This document shows positions 27,547-39,322 of a stretch of DNA of 64,000 nucleotides, piece after piece. The translations under genes were made by a program, and so were the position numbers. Where the stretch lies: NCBI GenBank assembly GCA_913060875.1, contig CAJXSL010000004.1, forward strand, positions 1 through 64,000, written 5' to 3'. The notes under the pieces are model-generated. The model worked only from the letters and a program-made list of their open reading frames with translations, did not search any database and had not been told where the DNA came from. Source of the stretch: an uncultured Desulfobacteraceae bacterium (GTDB lineage: Bacteria > Desulfobacterota > Desulfobacteria > Desulfobacterales > UBA5852). Position 1 is the first letter of the stretch. Each line of letters opens with the position of its first letter.

Positions 27547-28887
27547 ATGAAATTCGTCATCATCGGGGGAGATGCGGCCGGCATGAGTGCCGCCAGCCGG
27601 GCCAAGCGCCACCAGCCGGACCTCGACGTTACCGTTCTCGAAAAAACCGCTGACGTATCCTACAGCGCCTGCGGCATGCCTTACAACATCGCCGATCCCG
27701 ACCGGTCCATCGAAGACCTGGTGGTACGCCGGGCCGAAGTATTCCGGGAAAAACAGGGCATCAATCTCTTGACCGGCATGGAAGCGACTGCCATCGATCC
27801 GGAGACCCGCACCGTCGACACCCGGGACAGTGAAAGCCAGACCCGTCAATTTGAATACGACAACCTGCTGATTGCCACCGGTGCCGCGCCGATACGTCCC
27901 GCTGTTCCCGGTATCGACCTGCCCGGGGTCATGGTTCTCAAAAGCCTGGCCCACGGCCGCGCCATCAAACACTTCATCGACCAGTGGGACGTTAAAAAAA
28001 CGGTGATCATCGGCATGGGCTACATTGCTCTCGAAATGTGCGAAGCCCTCCGAGAGCGGGGTATTGACGTCGATATGGTCAAACCCCGGGAGACGTTTCT
28101 GCCCTGGATGGAAGACCATATGGCCGAACAGGTCAGGACCGAAGTGACATCCAAGGGGGTCGGCCTTTATCCCGGCCATGCGGTCGAAAAAATCGAAAAG
28201 GCCAACGGCCGGCTCGCGGTTGTCTGCCCGGACCTCACGCTGGAGGCCGATCTGGTGCTGGTGGCCATCGGCGTCGCGCCGGCCAGCGGTCTGGCTGCCG
28301 TCGCCGGGCTGCAAACCTCGGTGGCGGACGCCATCGCCGTGGATGCCCGCCAGCGCACATCGGTGAAAAACATTTTTGCGGCCGGGGACTGTGCCGATGC
28401 CTTTCACGTGGTCACCGGCCAACGGACCTGGATCCCGCTGGCCCTGCGGGCCAACCGGGCTGGCTGGGCCGTGGCCGACAATGTCTGCGGCATCGATCGC
28501 CGGCTCGCCGGCGTGGCCGGATCGGCGGTTTTCAAGGTTTTCGACTTTCAGGTGGCCCGCACCGGCCTCAATGAAGCCGAAGCACGGGAAGCCGGCCTGG
28601 AGCCGGCATCCGTGGTCATCAAGTCCCGCTCCCGGGCCCATGCCCACCCGGGCGCGTCCGATATCTGGGTTCACATGGTGGGGGATCGGGGTTCGGGACG
28701 CCTGCTGGGCGTCCAGATGGTCGGTCACGACGGCGTGGCCCACCGCCTGCACGCCCCGGCCGTGGCCCTGCACGCCCACATGACCGTGGAGCAGTTCAGC
28801 CTGAGCGATCTGGCCTACGCGCCACCCTTCGGCCCCACCTGGGACCCGATGCTGACGGCGGCCAATCAGTTGCTGAAAAAGCTATAG
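27547..28887 (+). CDS. FAD-dependent pyridine nucleotide-disulfide oxidoreductase, CoA-disulfide-reductase-like
   Basis: 446 aa. The FAD-binding GGDAAGMSAA is at residues 7-16. The single redox Cys42 in SYSACGMPY is the hallmark of the class III branch (CoA-disulfide reductase, NADH oxidase, persulfide reductase). An NAD(P)H-binding segment (TVIIGMGYIALEMCEALRERG) and the second FAD motif (NIFAAGDCAD) follow, then the dimerisation domain. Likely substrates are CoA disulfide, polysulfide/persulfide or O2; a sulfur role would suit the suspected host but is inferred. No rhodanese domain is fused. Its end overlaps the convergent corA stop by six bases. Confidence 0.92.
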   Translation: MKFVIIGGDAAGMSAASRAKRHQPDLDVTVLEKTADVSYSACGMPYNIADPDRSIEDLVVRRAEVFREKQGINLLTGMEATAIDPETRTVDTRDSESQTRQFEYDNLLIATGAAPIRPAVPGIDLPGVMVLKSLAHGRAIKHFIDQWDVKKTVIIGMGYIALEMCEALRERGIDVDMVKPRETFLPWMEDHMAEQVRTEVTSKGVGLYPGHAVEKIEKANGRLAVVCPDLTLEADLVLVAIGVAPASGLAAVAGLQTSVADAIAVDARQRTSVKNIFAAGDCADAFHVVTGQRTWIPLALRANRAGWAVADNVCGIDRRLAGVAGSAVFKVFDFQVARTGLNEAEAREAGLEPASVVIKSRSRAHAHPGASDIWVHMVGDRGSGRLLGVQMVGHDGVAHRLHAPAVALHAHMTVEQFSLSDLAYAPPFGPTWDPMLTAANQLLKKL

Positions 28888-29949
28888 CCATTTGCGGCGT
28901 TTGAAATAAACGAGCATGCCGGCGGTGATGGCACCAAAAAGGCCCCAAACCGCAAAATAGCCCCAGCGCCACTTCAGCTCCGGGATGACCTCGAAGTTCA
29001 TGCCGTAGATGCCGGCCACGAAGGTAATCGGGATAAAGATCGTGGCAATGATGGTGAGGACCTTCATGACTTCGTTCATACGCTGACCGGTCATGGAGAT
29101 ATAAAGGTCCTGGAGACTCGAGAGGACATCGCGCAGGGAATCGACCACCTCGCTTCCCTGAAGCAAATGATCGTAGACGTCCGCAAAGAACACACGGTTT
29201 TTGTCCTGCACCAGGGAATTCTCGCTTTTGTGGAAGCGGCTCAGGGTTTCGCGCAGGGGCCGAATCTGTTTGTGCAGATAGATCATTTCCTGCTTCAGGC
29301 GGAAAATGGCCTGCAGCGGATCGGGATCACCAGCGGCGTCGTAGAGTTGCATCTCAAGCGCCTCGATCCTTTCACCCAACTGCTCCAGGACAATGAAATA
29401 GTGATCGACGATGCAGTCGATCAGGGCATAGGCAAGGTAGTCGCTGCCGCTGCGCCGGATCCGCCCCCTTCCCTTGCGAATGCGTTCGCGCACGGCATCG
29501 AAGACGTCGCCTTCGGCCTCCTGGAATGAAATCAGGAAGTGGTGCCCCAGCACCATGCTGACCTGTTCCGCGACAACCCGATCGGCGGTCTGGTCGTAGC
29601 GCAGCATCTTCAGGACCACATAGATGTAATCGTCGAATTCCTCGATCTTGGGACGCTGGGCGGTGTTGACCGCATCCTCCAGCGTCAGGGGATGGATCAG
29701 AAAATGCTGGCCCAGTTTTTCGATCACCTCCATGTCATGCACACCATCGATATTGATCCAGGAGGTGGTGGGCGCGTCACGTAATGGGAAAACCGATTCC
29801 ACGTCATCCGGCACCTGCTCCGCAAATCGCTCGCCTTCGTAGTCCATTACCGTAATGCTTACTTTCTCCTGCTTCTGTTCTCCGATATGGACCAAGCTGC
29901 CGGGAGCCATTCCGGCCTTTTTCGACGTCTTTTTGATAAATCGCGGCAT
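28882..29949 (-). CDS. corA: magnesium/cobalt transporter CorA
   Basis: 355 aa. The N-terminal alpha/beta cytoplasmic domain and long stalk helices lead to two C-terminal membrane segments, with the GMN selectivity motif in YGMNFEVIPELKW between them. The extreme C terminus is basic, as usual. CorA forms a homopentamer passing Mg2+ (also Co2+, Ni2+). The start at 29949 (MPRFIKKTSKKAG) is preceded by a G-rich stretch; the frame continues to 29976 but without support. It follows the SLC12-like transporter by 83 bases on the same strand. Confidence 0.96.
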   Translation of the reverse strand: MPRFIKKTSKKAGMAPGSLVHIGEQKQEKVSITVMDYEGERFAEQVPDDVESVFPLRDAPTTSWINIDGVHDMEVIEKLGQHFLIHPLTLEDAVNTAQRPKIEEFDDYIYVVLKMLRYDQTADRVVAEQVSMVLGHHFLISFQEAEGDVFDAVRERIRKGRGRIRRSGSDYLAYALIDCIVDHYFIVLEQLGERIEALEMQLYDAAGDPDPLQAIFRLKQEMIYLHKQIRPLRETLSRFHKSENSLVQDKNRVFFADVYDHLLQGSEVVDSLRDVLSSLQDLYISMTGQRMNEVMKVLTIIATIFIPITFVAGIYGMNFEVIPELKWRWGYFAVWGLFGAITAGMLVYFKRRKWL

Positions 29950-30032
29950 ATCGACATCCCCCCTGCGGATGCACAACCTATTGGATCGCCAATCGGTCTT
30001 AGAAAAGCTTTATACCGATTTTGCCATAATCT

Positions 30033-32624
30033 TCAATCACCCGATGGGCTTTTCTCCGCGTCCTCCGCTTTTCCTGGTGGGAGAACACCGGCCAGACCGG
30101 CCTCCTGCTGGGCCTGCTCCAACTTGGCTTCCAGCTTGAGCGCCCGGCGGCGGCTTTTTTCGGCCTGCCGTTCGGCCTGGCCGACTTCCCGTTCCAGCGT
30201 TCTCTTGGCCTGGAGGTCGATGAAACCGGTTTCGGCATTGAGCATATCTGACAAGCGCTCCTGGCAGCGAGCCGCCGCCTCAGCCGTTTTGAGCGACTCC
30301 CTGCGCGCTTTCTCCAACCTGCCATGCAAATCTTCCAGGGCGTCACGCATGCCGGCGAGCTCGGCGGCGCGCCCTTCTTCGGGTTCCGCTTCCAGATCAA
30401 GATCGCGAGCGGCGGTAATCAACAGGGTGGTGGGAAGGCGATCGAGAAGTTCTTCGATAGGGCTATCCCATTCCAGTTGGATCAGATTGTCGCGAAAATG
30501 GAAGGGGAGCAGCAAGAGGGCCGCATCCGCCGTCTGCTGAACCAATTCTTCCTTGTCGCCGTTTGATAAAATCAGGGGATCTCCCTGGATGCGGTAAGCC
30601 GCCAGCAAATCCTTCAAAAGACGATTGTCTTCGTCGGGTGTTCCGGGAAGCATTTCGTCGGTGGCGATAACGCGAATGACCCCATCGGACCAATCGCTAT
30701 GCCGGGTGATGAGATAAGCCAGCAGAAGCATCAGCCGCCCGGTGGCGTCGTCGCGCCACCACACGTCAATGCGGGGAGAATCCGTCATCCGCTGCCCGGT
30801 AGCCGGCCATTTGGCTTCTTCGGTCGCCAGAATGACCGTATGACACCCCTGACGAAAGGCTTGCCGCAAATGCCGCCCGAAAAGAATCCCTTGGAATCCC
30901 TGGGTATCCGGCAGGCTGGTGCCCTGCCAGTTCACCAGGACGGTATTGGCTTTAAGAGGCCCTATGCCGGCCGCCTGGGCCAGATGGTGGATCCCGACTT
31001 CGGTGTCTTCCGAGGTTACCGCCAGCGGGAAGACATTGAAGCCCCCTTCGATAACAGCCGCGCGAAGTTCCTGGAGCGCCGTTTCACGCCGGGCCCGCAT
31101 TTTCACCCCATCGCCCTCGACAATCTGCACCAGGGTGGTCAGGCCGCTGCCGCCCTCGAGCCAGGCGGCCAGCATCAAGAGACGCTGACGACGTTCGGGC
31201 CGGTTGGAAAACGCCAATATGTATGGCCGCCAGTCCCGATCGTGCTCGGGCTCGGCCGCCGCCTTGATTAAATTCTCCCGCACGCGCTGAAGATGGTAGC
31301 TGCGGCGGCTGTCGGCCCAGCGGGCCGGGCCGGCGGTGCGCTTGACATACTGATAAATGGCGAAAAGGATGGCAAGCGCCATGACACTGGCCCGCCAGTT
31401 CACCGCCACCATGACCGCCAGGCACCCCACCGCGCCGGCCAGGCTGAGCCAGGGGTTGAAAAAGCGAAAGCTGGGCCGGAACGAGGGGCTGGCCGTACGG
31501 GCTTCGAAATAGGTGGCGTAGTTCAGCAGGCCGTACGAAATCAGGAAAAACATGGACACCACCGGGGCGATCAGGTTGAGGTTGCCGAGGGCCACGGTGC
31601 CATAGGCAATGGCGCAGGAAAGCAGCACGGCCCGGCGCGGGTTGTTGGTGGGTCCGGCGCCCTTGGCAAAATAATTCAGGAACCCGAAAATGCGGTCGCC
31701 CGCCAGGGATTGCAGGATGCGCGGCCCTCCCAGGAAAGAGGCCATGGCCGAAGACAGGGTGGCGGCGATCACCCCGGCATCCACCAGAACGCCAAACCGC
31801 GCCACGCGTTTCATGGCCGTATTGTCGCCCCGCAACATCTCCTCGGGCAAGACGCCAGCAAACAGGATCGCTACCGAAAAGTAAACCAGGATGGAAATGC
31901 CCACCGCCAGGAAGGTTCCCCTGGGGATGCTGCGCCCCGGGTCTTTGAGATCGCCGGACATGCTGACCCCCTGAGTAAAACCGGTGACGGCCGGGAAGAA
32001 AATGGCAAACACCATCCAGAAGGGCTGTGCGCCGGCCGGCGCCGACCAGTCCAGGACCAACTGGCCCGCATCCCACTGGCTGAAAGCGCCCGCGTAAAAG
32101 GATATCAGGGCCGCAATAAGCAGGGCCATCACCCCGTATTGAAACCGGGTGGCCCAATCGGCCCCCAGCCAGGCCAGGATGAAAAGGGCCGAGACGGCCA
32201 GGGCTGCCGCCAGGCGGGGACTCAAGTCCCATTCGGCCGGTACGATAACGCCCAGGGCTTCGCCAAAACCGATGCAGTAGAACGCAATGGACACGGATTG
32301 CGCCATGAAGAGGACCAACCCCAGGGCGCCGCCAAATTCCGGTCCCAGCGTGCGCGAAATGACATAGTAGTCGCCGCCGCCTTTGACTTTCAGATTGGTC
32401 GCAATGGCCGACAGAGACAGGCTGGTCAGAATGGAAATGGTATTGGCAAAAACAATGATGACCAGGGCCCGCGCCAGGCCGGCTTCGCCCACCACGTAGC
32501 CCAGCCGCAGGAAGAGAATGATACCCAGAATCGTCAAGACACTGGGGGTAAAGACACCGGCAAAGGTGCCCAATGTACCCGCTGCCGGAGTTGCGTTCCG
32601 ACCGGTTCCGCTGTCGCTGTTCAT
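30033..32624 (-). CDS. SLC12/APC-family cation-chloride or amino-acid transporter with C-terminal coiled coil
   Basis: 863 aa. About twelve membrane segments fill residues 15-430, starting with GTFAGVFTPSVLTILGIILFLRLGYVVG, which is typical of the Na-K-Cl cotransporter-like bacterial APC branch. A cytoplasmic USP-like alpha/beta region (about 450-730) follows, then a strongly charged coiled coil (about 740-860) rich in Glu, Arg and Ala. The start at 32624 (MNSDSGTGRN) has only a weak AGG upstream; the frame runs back to 32714. It could be co-transcribed with corA. Transported ion not certain. Confidence 0.9.
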   Translation of the reverse strand: MNSDSGTGRNATPAAGTLGTFAGVFTPSVLTILGIILFLRLGYVVGEAGLARALVIIVFANTISILTSLSLSAIATNLKVKGGGDYYVISRTLGPEFGGALGLVLFMAQSVSIAFYCIGFGEALGVIVPAEWDLSPRLAAALAVSALFILAWLGADWATRFQYGVMALLIAALISFYAGAFSQWDAGQLVLDWSAPAGAQPFWMVFAIFFPAVTGFTQGVSMSGDLKDPGRSIPRGTFLAVGISILVYFSVAILFAGVLPEEMLRGDNTAMKRVARFGVLVDAGVIAATLSSAMASFLGGPRILQSLAGDRIFGFLNYFAKGAGPTNNPRRAVLLSCAIAYGTVALGNLNLIAPVVSMFFLISYGLLNYATYFEARTASPSFRPSFRFFNPWLSLAGAVGCLAVMVAVNWRASVMALAILFAIYQYVKRTAGPARWADSRRSYHLQRVRENLIKAAAEPEHDRDWRPYILAFSNRPERRQRLLMLAAWLEGGSGLTTLVQIVEGDGVKMRARRETALQELRAAVIEGGFNVFPLAVTSEDTEVGIHHLAQAAGIGPLKANTVLVNWQGTSLPDTQGFQGILFGRHLRQAFRQGCHTVILATEEAKWPATGQRMTDSPRIDVWWRDDATGRLMLLLAYLITRHSDWSDGVIRVIATDEMLPGTPDEDNRLLKDLLAAYRIQGDPLILSNGDKEELVQQTADAALLLLPFHFRDNLIQLEWDSPIEELLDRLPTTLLITAARDLDLEAEPEEGRAAELAGMRDALEDLHGRLEKARRESLKTAEAAARCQERLSDMLNAETGFIDLQAKRTLEREVGQAERQAEKSRRRALKLEAKLEQAQQEAGLAGVLPPGKAEDAEKSPSGD

Positions 32625-32868
32625 AAAAGCCTGTCCGTTAGAATGTTGAAGACCGGATCTGCTGTCAAAAGGTAGATCACATCTCTTATCAGAATCCAAA
32701 AACGCGTCTGGCAATCACAGCATACTTCACCGCAGGGCAAGGGGCAACCGCCTGGTCGGCCGGTCCGTTTCTTCCGTAAAGGGACGCTACAGAGGGGATT
32801 TACAGGTGTGGCCGTTCCCTCCAATACCTTTGCAGCCTCAGCCGCCATTTCGGGCGGTTTCAGGTGCT

Positions 32869-35445
32869 TCAGCCGGAGGGTTCGGGCGGTCTCATCTTTT
32901 CCGGCAGCGTGCGGATGTGCAGATCCCGCTGGGGGAAAGCGATCTCGATACCCAGTTCGCGGAAGCGCCGGTCGATATCGAAGCGGATCCGGCTCGGAAT
33001 GGACCAGTAATCGTCCACGTGGACCCAGATGCGCAGACGAAAGATGAGGGCACTGTCGGCATGATCGATAAACAGGACTTCCGGCTTCGGGTATTTCAAA
33101 ACCCGGCGCCTGTCTTTCACGATTTCCAGCAGGGTGTTTTCCACCAGGTCGATGTCCGATCCGTAGGCCACGCCGACCTCGATATTGCGGCGCATACGCT
33201 TGTCCTTGAAGCTCCAGTTGGTGACCTGCTGACTGATGAAATCCGAATTGGGGATGATGACCGAAGCGTTGTCGAAGGTCTGCACCACCGTGGAACGCAC
33301 ATTGATCTTCTTGACCTCGGCCCAGAGACCGCCCACTTCAACGTAATCTCCCACCTGAATAGGTCGTTCGAACAGCAGGATCAGGCCGCTGATGAAATTG
33401 TTGAAAATGTTCTGCAGCCCGAATCCGATCCCGATGCTCAAGGCACCGAAGACTACGGCCAAAGAGGTGGCGTTGACGCCGAGAAGGCCGAGGGCAAGCA
33501 AAAGCCCAAACCCCCATCCGAGATAACTCGTGATGGTCAGGATGGAATCTTTGAGGCCCCGCTCCATGGTTTGCTGCTGGAGGATTTTTTCGTCCAATAA
33601 TGCCCGGCCGAGACGCACGGCCCCGTAGGTGATGAAAAGAATAACGGCCGCCAGCACGACGCCTTTGATGCTGAGATTCAAGCTGCCGACCGTTAAGGTC
33701 CAATTGAAAAATTGCCCCAACTGCTCTCTTAAGAAACCCGTGCGGTCCCACGCCCAGAGGAGACCTGCAGCCAGGCCGAGCAGCCAGCCGCCCTTGACCA
33801 ATTGGATCAGCATCCAGCGCCTCTGGTGGGTGATGGTAAGGGCATGATCGGTGTCGGCGGCCACGGCCAGGGCGCGATGCTCGCTGCGCCATTCCTGGAT
33901 CCCCCTCAGGCTGATCCAGGCCCAGAAAAGAAGGACCAGCGTCTCGGTCCAGGCGGTGGCCCACTGCCCTGCCAAGGCCCCATAACCGGCCACGGAAAGC
34001 ACCAGAGTGCCGCCAACGAAAAGATAAAAACCGCCCTTGAGGATACCCATCCACGTCGGGTTGGGTGCGGGTTGGCCTTCACGCCGCCCCGCCTGCAGAG
34101 CTGCATTCATATGCTGCCAAAATACCCCGGCCCAGGCCAGAAAAACAGCCGACACAAGAATTCTCACCAGCCAATAGAGCAGGCTGTCACGCCCCAAAAT
34201 CCATATCAAAAGGATCGAAATGAGGGCTACGATTCGAAAGACCCGAAAAAAGCGGGTCAGGTGCCGTGTGACGACCACGCGCAGAGCGGTATCCGGTCCG
34301 CGGAAGCCATGGGCCAGATAATCCAGCCCCCAGCGGGTGATCGCCAGGACCAGAAACGTCCAGGACAGTAAGCGGCCCAGCCCGATATTGAAAAGCGGCA
34401 TCTGCTGAGAAGTGTAGATACCAAACAGCAAGGCCATGCTGACAAACAACAGCGAATGCCGCAGTAGATAAATTGTCAGTCGGCGGTAATAGCGCTCCGG
34501 TGCTTCGCACATGGCTTCAAGGCGCCTTAAAAAGCGCCGCAACCGGCCTTGCAGGGCCAGGACCACGGTGAAAATAGCCAGGAAAAACGTCCAGCGGGCA
34601 AAGCCCCCCATTCGAATCTGGGTCCACTGAGTTTGCCAGGTGGCGGCGCTGAAAATCGCTTTGACACGGCTCCAGGCAAGCTGCAGTTCTTCCTTGAAGG
34701 CCTTGGCACTCAGGGCGCGAAGGGGGGTGGAGCGCTCTAAAAGAGACTCTTTTTGCCGGCTTTCCAGCTGGGCCGCCAGTTTTGCACCAATAGCCGTTTT
34801 TTCCGCCTGGGCGGCCTTCATCTGATCCAGCAAGCCACCGCAGATTTTCAGATAACGTTCACCCAGCTTCTGTTTTTCCTGAAGGACCCCAAGCAGTTTG
34901 CGGGTGGTGGCCTCCAGCCTCTTCTGCTGGTCACCCGGGAACTCGGCCTGACGGACATCGGCGACCTGCTTTTGGGCAACATCGATGCGCTCGACAACCT
35001 GCTCCAGCTGAATCGATACCGAATCCCAGCGCCCCTGAAAGCTTTTGATCCGCTCCTCCAGCGTTCTCAGGGCCAGGCGATTGTTTTTAAGGGCGTTTTC
35101 TAAATCCTCGATGCGCAGCTGCGGCACCAGCAGCAACTGGCCATGGGCCGCATTCTGGGATTCGTAGGCATTGATTTCCGACTGGATCGCATTCTGGAGG
35201 GTACCCAACTGCTGCAACTGCGATTGCAGGTCGGCCAGGTCGGCTTTCTGACCTTCCAGGGCATTCTCGAGCGAAACCAGCATGCGCTCGGGCGCGACCA
35301 TGGCCTCGCTCGTGCCATTAGTGTCCTGCGATCGCAGTGTTTCAGGGAATATCACTCCCGCCCAGACCAGCACCAATGCCAGCACGATGACAAACCGCCT
35401 CTTGGGGGGATTCCATTTGCCACAAAGACTGAGAAACAATTGCAT
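32869..35445 (-). CDS. large MscS-family mechanosensitive channel with periplasmic coiled-coil domain
   Basis: About 858 aa: signal peptide, a long periplasmic coiled coil (about residues 40-250), several extra membrane helices, then the MscS pore and beta domain. The pore-lining helix and the following segment read GIGFGLQNIFNNFISGLILLFERPIQVGDYVE, as in MscK/YbiO-type channels. It releases solutes on membrane stretch during osmotic downshock. The start at 35445 (MQLFLSLCGK) gives a normal signal peptide, with GAGG 11 bases upstream; ATG 35484 is an alternative. A second channel of the same design is encoded at 52946-55399. Confidence 0.92.
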   Translation of the reverse strand: MQLFLSLCGKWNPPKRRFVIVLALVLVWAGVIFPETLRSQDTNGTSEAMVAPERMLVSLENALEGQKADLADLQSQLQQLGTLQNAIQSEINAYESQNAAHGQLLLVPQLRIEDLENALKNNRLALRTLEERIKSFQGRWDSVSIQLEQVVERIDVAQKQVADVRQAEFPGDQQKRLEATTRKLLGVLQEKQKLGERYLKICGGLLDQMKAAQAEKTAIGAKLAAQLESRQKESLLERSTPLRALSAKAFKEELQLAWSRVKAIFSAATWQTQWTQIRMGGFARWTFFLAIFTVVLALQGRLRRFLRRLEAMCEAPERYYRRLTIYLLRHSLLFVSMALLFGIYTSQQMPLFNIGLGRLLSWTFLVLAITRWGLDYLAHGFRGPDTALRVVVTRHLTRFFRVFRIVALISILLIWILGRDSLLYWLVRILVSAVFLAWAGVFWQHMNAALQAGRREGQPAPNPTWMGILKGGFYLFVGGTLVLSVAGYGALAGQWATAWTETLVLLFWAWISLRGIQEWRSEHRALAVAADTDHALTITHQRRWMLIQLVKGGWLLGLAAGLLWAWDRTGFLREQLGQFFNWTLTVGSLNLSIKGVVLAAVILFITYGAVRLGRALLDEKILQQQTMERGLKDSILTITSYLGWGFGLLLALGLLGVNATSLAVVFGALSIGIGFGLQNIFNNFISGLILLFERPIQVGDYVEVGGLWAEVKKINVRSTVVQTFDNASVIIPNSDFISQQVTNWSFKDKRMRRNIEVGVAYGSDIDLVENTLLEIVKDRRRVLKYPKPEVLFIDHADSALIFRLRIWVHVDDYWSIPSRIRFDIDRRFRELGIEIAFPQRDLHIRTLPEKMRPPEPSG

Positions 35446-35613
35446 GATAAACGAGGCCTCGCCTGATAAACGGAAAATAGACATGTTGACAGGAACTGTG
35501 AACAGGTGCCGTGAACACGGTAACGTTCTAAGGAATATTGAATAACGTGGTGAGGATGTCAACTGCCACCATCGCAATGGGGAATGCAATAACCTAAAAT
35601 CAAATAAGGCGTC

Positions 35614-35732
35614 CTAACCCGGAAATTTCACGTGTTCGCGATGTTTATTGGACGGCATCTGGGGGGCCGCTGTATGCTTGTTCCGCAAGCCCCGATAACG
35701 CGGCCAAGGGCAATTCTCTTTTTTTGGCAGCC
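35614..35732 (+). repeat. family 2 palindromic repeat, degenerate partial copy
   Basis: CTAACCCGGAAATTTCACGTG and the following 100 bases match the left half of the palindrome at 51942-52203, but the matching right part is lost after about 35720. It lies in the 35446-35769 gap between the channel and the MarR gene. Confidence 0.6.
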
Positions 35733-35769
35733 ATTATGTCTAACAGCCCGGTCACTAGCAAAAGGGCCG

Positions 35770-36222
35770 TCAGCGTTCGGTGTGTTGGTCATGATGCCGC
35801 ATGAGATGTGCCAGTTTCTGCAGAGCGCATGTGATCATGCTTTTTTCCCAATCCGGCAATCCGTTGTTGAAATGAGCGACCAGCGGTTCGGGTAGCGGGG
35901 ACAAATCGGATGCAAGGACGCTGCGCCCTTTGTCGGTCAGGTGGATCAATATCTGCCGCCGGTCATCGGCATTTTTACCCCGGGTGATCAAACCGCCGGC
36001 CTCCAGCCGAACCATCGTTCCACTGAGGGTTGCCGCACTGAGATGAATCTTTTGGGATATCTTCGAAGCCGGCAGCGGCGACTCATCCGCCAGCGCCAAC
36101 AAAACGGAAAGCTGTGTCGCTGTAATGCCGATCTTTTTCTGCAGATATCGCGAGTGGATATCCATGTGCTGCGTAATGGATCGCAGGGCGTCGCTGAGCA
36201 CCAATAGATCTGTTGAGGCCAC
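35770..36222 (-). CDS. MarR-family transcriptional regulator
   Basis: 150 aa, winged-helix fold. The recognition region is PASKISQKIHLSAATLSGTMVRLEAGGLITRGKNADDRRQILIHLTDKG, which contains the conserved D-x-R-R wing. The GTG start at 36222 is chosen because AGGAGGTG lies seven bases upstream; an ATG at 36258 has no such site. Such proteins usually repress a nearby or divergent gene and respond to small molecules or oxidation. No Cys is positioned like that of OhrR. The target is not evident. Confidence 0.9.
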   Translation of the reverse strand: MASTDLLVLSDALRSITQHMDIHSRYLQKKIGITATQLSVLLALADESPLPASKISQKIHLSAATLSGTMVRLEAGGLITRGKNADDRRQILIHLTDKGRSVLASDLSPLPEPLVAHFNNGLPDWEKSMITCALQKLAHLMRHHDQHTER

Positions 36223-36592
36223 GCTTTCACCTCCTATGTTATGTTCAACCGTAACCAACCGCCCTGCACAGCGAAAACCATGCCATTCAAAATTTGCTGC
36301 AAATATCTAATGGTTTATGAAATGCAGCATGAAGGCCGGCCCATAACCGGAAACCTCAGTTCCGATTTTTGGTTTCAACTAAAACGATCCGGTCGGGGGA
36401 AAAATGCCTGGACACAAGCGCCGGGGCTTGTCCGCGACACGCTTGGCAAAGGGCAGGGAAAACAAACTTGGAAAGCTGGCGCCAGCACGGTGCGAAACAT
36501 CTTCGGAGAAAGGCATAAGGCGGGCAATCTCACAGAGCGAAAGAGGGAGGCGCACCTCCCCCTTCCCGGTTACGTGTACTCTGATGGCAAGA
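36223..36592. other. intergenic region, groEL / MarR gene
   Basis: 370 bases. A rightward frame at 36241-36747 runs through groEL antisense and looks spurious. A G-rich stem near 36541-36564 is listed separately. Nothing else recognised. Confidence 0.5.
36541..36564 (-). terminator. stem-loop after groEL
   Basis: On the minus strand AAGGGGGAGG and CCTCCCTCTT pair (one mismatch) with a TGCG loop, 28 bases past the groEL stop. The U tract is short (TTTCG). Confidence 0.5.
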
Positions 36593-38526
<1,934 letters not shown>

Positions 38527-38740
38527 TTTTGATCTCCTCTATCGCTGACGGCGACATCCATGGCAATAAACCCTTAGCAAAGTAAATGCCATGAACCACT
38601 CAAAGTGGTGCCAGGTTCAACGACATGCTAATACGCTGAATTGTTATGGAATCCTTGAGTAACAACCTGATTTTAGGCGCCACTGGTTGGCCAGCCCAAA
38701 TTGAATTCAACGGCAACCCAAGCACCGCCGGTTCTAATTA

Positions 38741-38917
38741 TTACAGAATCGGAACCCCTAATTCCATTTTCATGGCCCCGTTGGCATCTTTACCTCTAGT
38801 CGTCATGTGAAAAGGGACATACCCGCCGTCCTGGTTGCCGATCTCAGATGCGTCGATCACAACAATAAACATCGCGCAGCAGGCACCGCATTTCCGGCAG
38901 CGATTCTCTTCAACCAT
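38741..38917 (-). pseudogene. truncated YkgJ-family cysteine-cluster protein
   Basis: The 58-aa frame starts MVEENRCRKCGACCAMF, with the C-x2-C-x2-CC cluster (Cys7, 10, 13, 14) that opens YkgJ-family Fe-S/zinc proteins, and continues with an E-x-G-x-VP-like segment. It then stops at residue 58, before the second Cys-rich half (normally about another 50-60 aa). The 100 bases downstream carry no Cys-rich continuation in any frame I examined. It sits just after the HU terminator. Likely a deletion remnant, although a short functional form cannot be excluded. Confidence 0.55.
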
Positions 38918-38973
38918 GTATCTTGCCTTTGGTAGAGAAGCTAGATGGACGTTTGGTCGAGCCCCCAACCCGG

Positions 38974-39015
38974 CAAAAAACAAAACGGGGCGCCACCAAT
39001 TTGGCTGCGCCCCGT
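38974..39015 (-). terminator. strong intrinsic terminator of the HU operon
   Basis: On the minus strand the stem ACGGGGCGC / GCGCCCCGT (9 bp, 13-base loop) is followed by TTTGTTTTTT. It lies 36 bases after the HU stop. Confidence 0.85.
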
Positions 39016-39050
39016 ACGTCAAGCTGCCGGCATTTGCTGAACGCCTATGA

Positions 39051-39320
39051 TCAATTGACGGCTTTCTTCAACTGGACTCCCGGTGAAAACCGGACCGCAC
39101 GACGTGCTTTGATTTTGATTTTCTCGCCGGTGCGGGGATTGACGCCCTGGCGCGCCTTGCGCTGCACGCATTTGAATGTCCCCAGACCTCTCAGGGATAT
39201 GGTCTCCCCCTTTTTGAGGGACTGGGCAATGCCTTCCAGAAGCGAATCCACTGCCACTTTGGCCTGGTCTCGATTGCCGAGCGTTTTTTCAACCAATTCG
39301 ATAATGTCTGCTTTATTCAT
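39051..39320 (-). CDS. HU-family DNA-binding protein
   Basis: 89 aa, the standard HU/IHF length. MNKADIIELVEKTLGNRDQA forms the dimer helix, and GVNPRTGEKIKI contains the Pro-tipped beta arm that intercalates in the minor groove. The LRGLGTF segment is conserved. It binds and bends DNA with low specificity; whether it is closer to HU or IHF cannot be settled here. It starts three bases after the stop of the small upstream gene, so the two are translationally coupled. Confidence 0.94.
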   Translation of the reverse strand: MNKADIIELVEKTLGNRDQAKVAVDSLLEGIAQSLKKGETISLRGLGTFKCVQRKARQGVNPRTGEKIKIKARRAVRFSPGVQLKKAVN

Positions 39321-39322
39321 GC

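Noticed and set aside
38527-38740. CIRCE or sigma-32 element upstream of groES
   Set aside because: No TTAGCACTC-N9-GAGTGCTAA and no acceptable sigma-32 pair; only a short ACCACT/AGTGGT palindrome is present.
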